From Acidimicrobiales bacterium (lineage in GTDB: Bacteria; Actinomycetota; Acidimicrobiia; Acidimicrobiales; UBA8190): a stretch of DNA of 5,241 bases. Positions 1 through 4,740 of the stretch are shown in pieces. The DNA lies in the NCBI GenBank assembly GCA_030042575.1, contig JASHZK010000001.1, forward strand, positions 1-5,241, given 5' to 3'. Both the position numbers and the translations under genes were made by a program. The notes under the pieces are model-generated. The model worked only from the letters and a program-made list of their open reading frames with translations, ran no database searches and was not told the origin of the DNA. Numbering within the stretch: position 1 is the stretch's first letter; every line of letters begins with the position of its first letter.

Positions 1-198
1 GACGAGGCCGGGCAGCACCGACAGCGCCGCATCGTCCACCTCGACCCGGTCGCTGCCGGGGTCGATGCGCCGCCCGAGCTCAGCCGGCAGGCCGTTCACG
101 CGCACGCGCCCGGCCTCGATCAGCGCCTCGCACGCCCGGCGGCTCCCGTAACCGGCCCGGGCCAGCACCTTCTGGAGGCGCTCGCCCTCGTCAGCCAT
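1..198 (-). CDS. rluB: S4-domain 23S rRNA pseudouridine synthase, RluB/RsuA family (5' part only)
   Basis: The visible part is the first 66 codons of a gene that continues past the left edge. It begins with ATG at 198 ([20 protein letters not shown]) and reads through an S4 RNA-binding domain at about residues 6-52. The typical pattern is present: a basic helix [11 protein letters not shown], then [19 protein letters not shown]. Proteins of the RluB/RsuA/RluE family start with this fold and carry the catalytic TruA-like domain with its aspartate further on; that domain is outside the window, so catalysis is not shown here. The family converts uridine to pseudouridine in ribosomal RNA (RluB: 23S U2605). 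The start overlaps the scpB stop by 8 bases (ATGGCTGA) with no clear ribosome-binding site, so translational coupling is likely. An scpA-scpB-rluB order is common in Gram-positive bacteria, which favours rluB over rsuA. Confidence 0.9.
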   Translation of the reverse strand, partial: MADEGERLQKVLARAGYGSRRACEALIEAGRVRVNGLPAELGRRIDPGSDRVEVDDAALSVLPGLV

Positions 199-763
199 CC
201 GGCCGGGGTCGCAGCTGCTCCTCCAGGCGCTCGATGACGTCGGCGGCCGGGATCAGCTCCTCCACGGCAGGGAGGTCGGCCAGCGACCCCAGCCCCAGCT
301 TCTCCAGGAAGGCGGGGGTGGTGCCGTAGAGCGCCGGCTGGCCGGGACCGGGCGCTTGGCCCACCGCCGTGATGTAGCCGCGCTGGTGCAAGAGGCGCAC
401 CACCCCGTCGACGTTCACCCCCCGCAAGGCGGCGATCTGACCCCTGGACACCGGCTGCTTGTAGGCCACGATGGCCAAGGTCTCCAAGGCGGCCGACGAC
501 AACCGCGACGACACCCCCTCCATGGCGAAGCGCTCCACGAAGGGTGCCATGTCGGGATGGGTCTGATAGCGCCAGCCGCCGGCCACGAAGGCCAGGACGA
601 ACCCCCGTCCTTCGGCGGCGTAGCTCGAGGCCAACTCCTCACAGGCGGCCCGCACGTGGTCCACCGGCAGCTCGAGCAGCTCGGCCAGAAGGCCGTCGGG
701 GACCGGCTCCACCGCCGAGAGGAGCACGGCCTCGATGGCGCGTTGTTCTTCCGAGAGCATCAT
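191..763 (-). CDS. scpB: Segregation and condensation protein B
   Basis: A 190-residue protein, the usual length for ScpB. ScpB dimers bind the kleisin ScpA and with SMC form the bacterial condensin-like complex that compacts and separates newly replicated origins. Two winged-helix domains are expected, at roughly residues 5-80 and 88-150. The second contains the family signature [20 protein letters not shown] (88-107) followed by [19 protein letters not shown] and, after a G/P turn, PALYGTT and [14 protein letters not shown] (152-165). The reading frame is open further upstream to 829, but that part overlaps scpA and looks like shadow sequence. I chose the ATG at 763 because GAAAGG lies 9 bases before it and it falls just after the scpA stop. 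A second ATG at 760 is an equally possible start. The gene sits 13 bp after scpA and overlaps rluB, so it is clearly co-transcribed with both. Confidence 0.95.
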   Translation of the reverse strand: MMLSEEQRAIEAVLLSAVEPVPDGLLAELLELPVDHVRAACEELASSYAAEGRGFVLAFVAGGWRYQTHPDMAPFVERFAMEGVSSRLSSAALETLAIVAYKQPVSRGQIAALRGVNVDGVVRLLHQRGYITAVGQAPGPGQPALYGTTPAFLEKLGLGSLADLPAVEELIPAADVIERLEEQLRPRPDG

Positions 764-772
764 CGCCCCCCG

Positions 773-778
773 CCTTTC
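773..778 (-). promoter_or_regulatory. Ribosome-binding site of scpB
   Basis: GAAAGG on the minus strand, followed by a G-run, lies 9 bases ahead of the ATG at 763. It overlaps the scpA stop codon (TGA, 779-777). It is the main reason to start scpB at 763 rather than at the upstream in-frame codon at 829. It is one of only two recognisable Shine-Dalgarno-like sites in the window; the other precedes xerD. Confidence 0.6.
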
Positions 779-1568
779 ATCCGTCGTACTCTTCGGCCTC
801 TCGAAGCGGACCGCCCTGGCCCTCGCCATCGGCTGACGACCTGCCCGTCCAGCTCACCTGGAGGTCGCCGAAGGTGGTGCCCTGGTCGAGGTCGACCCAT
901 CCCCGCTTGAACAGCTCGAGCAGGGCCAAGAAGCGGACGATCACCTGCATGCGGGTGGTGCAGTGGCTGGTGAGCTGGCGGAAGGACAAAGGACTGTCGG
1001 AGGGGAGGCGCTCCTCGAGCTCGGCCACGGCCTCGGAGACGGTGACGGCCTCCACCGTGACGTGGGAGAGGTCCAGGCTGGGGACGGCCGGCTGGGCCAG
1101 GACGAGCAGGTAGGAAGTGGCCAGCTGCTCGGCGGTGAGCCCGGCCAGGAGCTCGGGGGCGGCGTCGCGGAAGCGCTCCTCCAGGCCGGCCAGCCGGGGG
1201 ACGGTGTGGGCGGCCCCTTCGATGAGCGAAGCGAAGACGTCGGCGGCGGCGGCGTAGGCCTGCAACTCGTAGAGCCGGGCCAGCAGGCGGTCGCGCTCTT
1301 CGAACCCGGCGAGCTCCTCGTCGTCCTCCACCACGTCGGGGCCGGGCAGGAGGGTCCGCGACTTGAGCTCGACGAGGAGAGCGGCCACGAGCAGGAACTC
1401 GCTGCACGTCTCCAGATCCAGTGGCCGGCGGTCGACGATCTCGGCCAGGAAGCGGTCGACGATCTCGGCCAGGGGGACGTCGTAGACGTCGAGCTTGTGC
1501 TCGGAGACGAGCTGGAACAGCACGTCGATGGGCCCTTCGAACACCCGAGTGTGGACGTGGGCGGCCAC
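777..1568 (-). CDS. scpA: Segregation and condensation protein A (kleisin)
   Basis: A 263-residue kleisin subunit that bridges the heads of an SMC dimer and binds ScpB in the cytoplasm. The N-terminal SMC-binding part shows the family hallmark VFEGPIDVLFQLVSEHKLDV (9-28), then SEFLLVAALLVELKSRTLLPG (56-76). An acidic linker follows (EDDEELAGFEERD, 81-93). The C-terminal winged helix is VIVRFLALLELFKRGWVDLD (209-228) with FGDLQV after it. The last 20 or so residues are a polar tail. The start must be the GTG at 1568: an in-frame TAG lies at 1580-1578 and no other start codon intervenes. It is the first gene of scpA-scpB-rluB and is divergent from trpS. Residues 33-48 are an eight-residue tandem repeat (LAEIVDRF/LAEIVDRR) encoded by a 22 bp direct repeat. 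There is no Shine-Dalgarno beyond a weak AGGG; a leaderless transcript is proposed separately. Confidence 0.95.
   Translation of the reverse strand: MAAHVHTRVFEGPIDVLFQLVSEHKLDVYDVPLAEIVDRFLAEIVDRRPLDLETCSEFLLVAALLVELKSRTLLPGPDVVEDDEELAGFEERDRLLARLYELQAYAAAADVFASLIEGAAHTVPRLAGLEERFRDAAPELLAGLTAEQLATSYLLVLAQPAVPSLDLSHVTVEAVTVSEAVAELEERLPSDSPLSFRQLTSHCTTRMQVIVRFLALLELFKRGWVDLDQGTTFGDLQVSWTGRSSADGEGQGGPLREAEEYDG
1428..1473 (-). repeat. Perfect 22 bp direct repeat inside scpA
   Basis: The 22 bases at 1428-1449 recur exactly at 1452-1473, offset by 24 bp (eight codons), with the two bases between the copies left over. The copies encode consecutive LAEIVDR segments of ScpA (residues 33-40 and 41-48). 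From memory of the family, other ScpA proteins have a helix of the same length here with unlike halves. The repeat therefore seems to replace family sequence rather than insert extra residues. Confidence 0.85.
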
Positions 1569-1580
1569 GCAACGACCCTA
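1569..1580 (-). promoter_or_regulatory. Candidate -10 element and discriminator for leaderless scpA mRNA
   Basis: Minus-strand TAGGGT (1580-1575) fits the TANNNT -10 consensus. It is followed by six bases, CGTTGC, and then the scpA GTG at 1568. With the last T as position -7, transcription would start on the G of GTG, giving an mRNA with no leader. No good -35 (TTGACA-like) hexamer is visible 16-18 bp upstream. An alternative reading is that the AGGG within it acts as a weak Shine-Dalgarno 7 bases before GTG. The same layout precedes the DksA/TraR-like gene. Confidence 0.45.
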
Positions 1581-1621
1581 TCCCCGAGGGCACGATGATC
1601 CGTGCATGGAGCGGGGCGCCG

Positions 1622-1627
1622 TACCAT
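1622..1627 (+). promoter_or_regulatory. Candidate -10 element for trpS
   Basis: TACCAT matches TANNNT and lies 8 bases before the trpS ATG at 1636, so an RNA could begin at or within two bases of the start codon. No -35 match stands out upstream. The whole divergent gap is 67 bp, too short for a T-box or trp leader, so classical tRNA-sensing control of trpS is not supported here. This is a weak call resting on position and a degenerate consensus. Confidence 0.3.
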
Positions 1628-1635
1628 GGCCGGTC

Positions 1636-2631
1636 ATGGCCAGGGTGCTCTCGGGGGTCAAGTCGACCGGGGCCGTCCACCTGGGGAACTACCTGGGGGC
1701 TTTCCGCAACTGGGTGGCCGACCAGGACAGCGACGACGCCTTCTTCCTCATAGCCGATCTCCATGCCATGACCGAGCCCTACGAGCCGTCCGCTTTGGCC
1801 ACGGGGACCTTCGACGTGGCTGCCGACCTGCTGGCCGTGGGGCTCGATCCGGCCCGTTGCACGCTGTTCGTCCAGAGCCACGTGCCCGAGCATCCCCGGC
1901 TGGCCTGGCTGATCGAATGCACGGTCTCCTTCGGCGAGCTGAGCCGCATGACCCAGTTCAAGGACAAAGCCCGCCAGCGCGAGACGGTGCGGGCGGGGCT
2001 GTTCACCTACCCGGCCCTCATGGCTGCCGACGTGCTGCTCTACGACGCCGATCGTGTCCCGGTAGGGGACGACCAGCGCCAGCACCTGGAGCTCACCCGC
2101 GACGCGGCGGTGCGGTTCAACAACCGCTTCGGTGAGACCTTCGTCGTTCCCGAGGCGGCGGTGCCCGCTCATGGGGCCCGGGTCATGGACCTGCAGAACC
2201 CGACCAAGAAGATGTCCAAGTCGGAGAGCTCGCCGCTGGGCACGGTGCTCCTCCTCGACCCGCCGGAGGAGATCGACCGCAAGATCCGCAAAGCGGTCAC
2301 CGACACCGACACTGAGGTGCGTTACGACCCGGAGAAGAAGCCCGGAGTGGCGAACCTCCTGGAGCTGCTGGCCGCGGCCCGCGGTGGCGACCCGGCCACG
2401 CTGGCCGGGGACTTCGCCGGCTACGGGCCGCTCAAAGAGGCGGTGTCGGAGGCGGTGGTGGAGATCCTGGCGCCGGTTCGCCGGCGCGCCCAGGAGCTGC
2501 GGGCCGATCGGGGATACGTGACCGAGGCGTTGCGGCTGGGGGCGGACAAGGCCCGGACGGTGGCGGCGCCGGTCCTGGACCGGGCCATGCGGGCGGCCGG
2601 GCTGCTGGCACCGGCGGGAGGCTTCGCCTGA
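1636..2631 (+). CDS. trpS: Tryptophanyl-tRNA synthetase
   Basis: A 331-residue class I aminoacyl-tRNA synthetase that charges tRNA(Trp) with tryptophan using ATP; the length is normal for bacterial TrpS. The Rossmann-fold N-terminus is RVLSGVKSTGAVHLGNYLGA (3-22), with the HIGH-type motif as HLGN (15-18). Family segments follow: DLHAMT (41-46), the tryptophan-pocket region FTYPALMAADVLLYDADRVP (123-142) and VGDDQRQHLELTRDAA (143-158). The ATP-binding KMSKS motif is intact at 192-196. A helical anticodon-binding region fills the C-terminus. The start at 1636 (MARVLSG) matches the family N-terminus. An in-frame ATG at 1606 would add ten residues with no family support, and neither has a Shine-Dalgarno. 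It is the only plus-strand gene, divergent from scpA and convergent with the M50 gene. All key motifs are present, so it should be active. Confidence 0.97.
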   Translation: MARVLSGVKSTGAVHLGNYLGAFRNWVADQDSDDAFFLIADLHAMTEPYEPSALATGTFDVAADLLAVGLDPARCTLFVQSHVPEHPRLAWLIECTVSFGELSRMTQFKDKARQRETVRAGLFTYPALMAADVLLYDADRVPVGDDQRQHLELTRDAAVRFNNRFGETFVVPEAAVPAHGARVMDLQNPTKKMSKSESSPLGTVLLLDPPEEIDRKIRKAVTDTDTEVRYDPEKKPGVANLLELLAAARGGDPATLAGDFAGYGPLKEAVSEAVVEILAPVRRRAQELRADRGYVTEALRLGADKARTVAAPVLDRAMRAAGLLAPAGGFA

Positions 2632-2655
2632 GAGGGGTCCGCGGCGGCGGCTCGC
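2632..2655. other. 24 bp convergent spacer between trpS and the M50 gene
   Basis: The two stop codons (trpS TGA at 2629-2631, M50 gene TGA at 2658-2656) are separated by 24 very G+C-rich bases. I see no hairpin with a T-run on either strand, only a short CCGCGG palindrome at 2639-2644. The two transcripts probably end by another route (Rho-dependent, for instance) or overlap at their 3' ends. Confidence 0.6.
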
Positions 2656-3405
2656 TCAGACGAGCAGGCGTGACCACCAGTCGAGCGCCGGGTCGAAGAG
2701 GTGGGCCAAGGCGCTCGGGAAGAGGATGACCACGAGAAGCGGAATGAACATGGTGAAGGGCCGGATGCGGTAGTAGCCCGGCAACAGGTGGGCGGGCAGG
2801 AACCGCTCCACCACGGCCGAGCCGTCCAGGGGGGGCAGGGGGATGAGGTTGAAGACGGCGAGGATCACGTTCACGTAGCCGGCGGCATAGACGAACTGCA
2901 CCCAGGTGGCCTGGTCCAGTACCGGAGGGAACTTGTCGACGGCGGGCACGAGGAAGCGGTAGGCCAAGGCGAACAGCACGGCCAGGCCCACGTTGACCGC
3001 CGGGCCCACCAGCGCCACCGCCACGTTGTCGTTGCGGGGATGACGTAGCCGGTTCACGCTCACCGGCACCGGCTTGGCCCAGCCGAAGGCGTATCCCACG
3101 CTGAGGGCCAACAGTGCCGGCAGGATGACGCTGCCGAACGGGTCGATGTGGCGGACCGGGTTGAGGGTGAGCCGGCCGGCCCGCTTGGCCGTGTCGTCGC
3201 CGAAGGCCAGCGCCACCACGCCGTGAGAGACCTCGTGGAGGATCACCGAAGGCAACAGTGCCAGGAACATGAGCACGTAGAACACCTCGATGTGGTGGAT
3301 GCGCACCAGGACCAGGACCACCGCCAGGGCGGCGACCACCCAGATGGCGGTGTTGTCGTGCCGGCGCGGTGGGCGCTGAGGGGGTGGCGGCGCGCTCCAG
3401 GTCAT
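2656..3405 (-). CDS. Site-2-type membrane zinc metalloprotease, M50 family
   Basis: A 249-residue polytopic membrane protein of the short M50 group that lacks PDZ domains. The zinc-binding HExxH is HEVSH at 57-61 inside a hydrophobic segment. NPVRHIDPFGS (82-92), GPAVNV (134-139) and NLIPLPPLDGS (186-196) match conserved family blocks; the last supplies the third zinc ligand, Asp194. About six membrane segments can be seen, near 19-35, 41-64, 93-110, 128-152, 169-190 and 215-235, after a proline/arginine-rich cytoplasmic N-terminus. Such enzymes cut substrates within the membrane, often anti-sigma factors or leftover signal peptides; the substrate here is unknown. The ATG at 3405 is chosen because the frame above it overlaps the preceding gene. 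It has no Shine-Dalgarno and lies 28 bp after the DksA/TraR-like stop, so co-transcription is probable. The active-site residues look intact. Confidence 0.92.
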   Translation of the reverse strand: MTWSAPPPPQRPPRRHDNTAIWVVAALAVVLVLVRIHHIEVFYVLMFLALLPSVILHEVSHGVVALAFGDDTAKRAGRLTLNPVRHIDPFGSVILPALLALSVGYAFGWAKPVPVSVNRLRHPRNDNVAVALVGPAVNVGLAVLFALAYRFLVPAVDKFPPVLDQATWVQFVYAAGYVNVILAVFNLIPLPPLDGSAVVERFLPAHLLPGYYRIRPFTMFIPLLVVILFPSALAHLFDPALDWWSRLLV

Positions 3406-3433
3406 GGGCGGAGCACGGGCCGGACGGTGGCGC

Positions 3434-3766
3434 TCAGTGCTTCGAGGCGCAGTTGATGCAGTAGCGGGTGGCCGGCATGGCCTCCAGACGCACGGGGGCG
3501 ATGGGCTGGCCGCAACTCTCGCAGGTGCCGTAGCTCCCGCCGGCCAGCTTGCCGAGGGCCTCCTGCACCTCTTCCAGGGTCTCGCGGAGCTTGGCGGCCA
3601 GGGCCTCCACCTCGCCACGCTCGGCGGTCACCTGGCTGGAGTCGGCGAAGTTGGGGTCGTAGGTCAGGCTGTGGCTGCCGGGGCCCAGCTCGGCCAGCTT
3701 GGCTTCGAGGTCCCGCTTCTCCTCCTCCAGAAGGGCGCGGTAATCGACGGTGGGGGCATCGGCCAC
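3434..3766 (-). CDS. DksA/TraR-family C4 zinc-finger protein
   Basis: A 110-residue protein. Residues 8-28 and about 45-75 form two charged, heptad-like helices, as in the DksA coiled-coil hairpin. The C-terminal zinc finger has cysteines 82, 85, 103 and 106 (CX2C-X17-CX2C) in YGTCESCGQPI and RLEAMPATRYCINC. DksA/TraR proteins enter the RNA polymerase secondary channel and alter initiation, with ppGpp in proteobacteria; actinobacterial members are mostly uncharacterised. The loop between the helices (DPNFADSSQ, 37-45) does not show the DxxDxA tip spacing of E. coli DksA, so equivalent activity should not be assumed. The start is a GTG at 3766. An in-frame TAG, which is also the xerD stop, lies 12 bases upstream and no other start fits. 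There is no Shine-Dalgarno. It could be co-transcribed with xerD or use its own leaderless promoter. Confidence 0.9.
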   Translation of the reverse strand: MADAPTVDYRALLEEEKRDLEAKLAELGPGSHSLTYDPNFADSSQVTAERGEVEALAAKLRETLEEVQEALGKLAGGSYGTCESCGQPIAPVRLEAMPATRYCINCASKH

Positions 3767-3778
3767 GAAACGAGACTA
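3767..3778 (-). promoter_or_regulatory. Candidate -10 element and discriminator for the DksA/TraR-like gene
   Basis: Minus-strand TAGTCT (3778-3773) fits TANNNT and is followed by CGTTTC and then the GTG at 3766. This is the same spacing and nearly the same bases as at scpA. The hexamer begins with the xerD stop codon TAG. No purine-rich ribosome-binding site exists in this 9 bp gap, which favours a leaderless start or coupling to xerD. No convincing -35 is seen upstream. Confidence 0.4.
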
Positions 3779-4726
3779 CTGCCCCGGTGCCCTTTTGGCG
3801 CGCGGGTGGGCGGCCTCGTAGGCACGTCGAAGATGGTCGGCACTCACCCGGGTGTAGCCCTGGGTGGTGGCGATGGAGACGTGCCCGAGCAGCTCCTGGA
3901 CGACCCGGATGTCAGCGCCGTGAGCGAGCATGTGGGTGGCGCAGCTGTGGCGGAGTACGTGCGGGTGGACCCGTTCCCCCAGGCCCGCCGCCCGGGACCG
4001 TTTCTTGAGCACCAGCCACACCGCCTGCCGGCTGAGCCGGCCCCCCTGGGTGTTCAGGAACACGGCTTCGGCGTCCCCCCGCCGGGCCCAGCGGGTCGGG
4101 GCCAGTCGGTCGCGGCCTTGGGGTCCCAGCCATCGCCCCAGTGCGAGGCGCGCCTGGCGACCGACCGGCACCAAGCGCTCTTTGTCGCCTTTGCCGAGCA
4201 CGCGCAGCAGCCCGGACTGGGCCCCGAGGTCGCCCAGCGACAGCCCGGCCAGTTCCGAGACCCGGATCCCGGTGCCGTAGAGCAGCTCGAGCACGGCGCG
4301 GTCGCGCCGGGCGACGGGGTCGTCCCCGTTGGCCGCGTCGAGCAGGCTCGTCACCTCGGTCTCCGACAGTGCCTTGGGCAGGCGCCGGGGCAGGGCCGGG
4401 GCGGTGAGCTCGGCGGTGGGGTCGGCCTGGGTCAGCCCTTCGTCGACGCAGAATCGGTACAGCCCCCGCAAGGTGGCCGTGGCCCGGGCCACGGTGGCCG
4501 GCCCGGCGCCGGCGGCCCGAAGACGGGCCAGGTGCTCCTCTACGTCGGACAGGCGGGCGTCTTCCACCTGGCGTCCCGCCGCGGCCAGAAACCCTTGGTA
4601 GGCGCGCAGGTCACGGCGATAGGCGGCCAGCGTGTTGCGCGAACGTCCCTGCTCCACCGCCAGCCAGGAGAGGAACTCCTCGGCGCTGCGTCCGAGGGGA
4701 GCGCGGGACGCTGCCGAGGGCACCAC
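3776..4726 (-). CDS. xerD: Site-specific tyrosine recombinase XerD
   Basis: A 316-residue tyrosine recombinase. With XerC or as a XerD/XerD-like pair, the family resolves chromosome dimers at dif next to the FtsK translocase. The N-terminal SAM-like core-binding domain spans about 12-98 (AEEFLSWLAVEQGRSRNTL, then YRRDL) and the catalytic domain about 118-305. All six active-site positions are seen: Arg155 (GTGIRVSELAGL), Lys179 (GKGDKERLVPVG), His256 and Arg259 (HPHVLRHSCATH), His282 (LLGHVS) and the nucleophile Tyr291 (TTQGYTRV). Length and spacing match chromosomal XerC/D rather than phage integrases, and a Nudix-xerD pair is the standard actinobacterial context. XerC cannot be excluded by sequence alone. 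The start is GTG at 4726 (a second GTG follows directly), with AGGA ten bases upstream and 12 bp after the Nudix stop. No dif site is seen in the window. Confidence 0.93.
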   Translation of the reverse strand: MVPSAASRAPLGRSAEEFLSWLAVEQGRSRNTLAAYRRDLRAYQGFLAAAGRQVEDARLSDVEEHLARLRAAGAGPATVARATATLRGLYRFCVDEGLTQADPTAELTAPALPRRLPKALSETEVTSLLDAANGDDPVARRDRAVLELLYGTGIRVSELAGLSLGDLGAQSGLLRVLGKGDKERLVPVGRQARLALGRWLGPQGRDRLAPTRWARRGDAEAVFLNTQGGRLSRQAVWLVLKKRSRAAGLGERVHPHVLRHSCATHMLAHGADIRVVQELLGHVSIATTQGYTRVSADHLRRAYEAAHPRAKRAPGQ

Positions 4727-4732
4727 TGGTCG

Positions 4733-4740
4733 CTCGTCCT
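4733..4740 (-). promoter_or_regulatory. Ribosome-binding site of xerD
   Basis: AGGACGAG on the minus strand overlaps the Nudix stop codon TAG (4741-4739) and ends 6 bases before the GTG at 4726. It supports a start at the first of the two adjacent GTG codons and implies translation from the same mRNA as the Nudix gene. Confidence 0.5.

Noticed and set aside
764..829. 22-residue N-terminal extension of ScpB
   Set aside because: It lies inside the scpA 3' end, has no family similarity, and a ribosome-binding site directly precedes the ATG at 763.
356..1598. Long plus-strand frames opposite scpA and scpB (356-910, 544-1113, 963-1598)
   Set aside because: Shadows of well-identified minus-strand genes, with Gly/Arg/Pro-rich translations and no start-site signals.
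1495..1635. 47-residue N-terminal extension of TrpS
   Set aside because: It would run antisense through the scpA 5' end, and the family N-terminus begins at MARVLSG.
1569..1635. T-box or trp leader upstream of trpS
   Set aside because: Only 67 bp separate trpS from scpA, too short for a T-box, and no specifier or antiterminator sequence is seen.
760..2172. A 470-codon open frame on the minus strand lying antisense to trpS and out of frame through scpA
   Set aside because: Its translation is low-complexity and matches no family I recognise, while trpS and scpA explain the same bases with clear motifs. Long stop-free shadows are expected at this G+C content.
3406..3618. 71-residue N-terminal extension of the M50 protein
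   Set aside because: This part overlaps the DksA/TraR-like gene in another frame and is Arg/Pro/Ala-rich shadow sequence. The protease begins sensibly at 3405, just before its first membrane segment.
3912..4601. Plus-strand and third-frame minus-strand open frames inside xerD
   Set aside because: Compositional shadows; XerD accounts for the whole region with all six catalytic residues.
3776..4726. Phage or genomic-island integrase with an attachment site
   Set aside because: Length, motif spacing and the Nudix neighbour fit chromosomal XerD; there are no direct repeats, tRNA gene or phage genes nearby.
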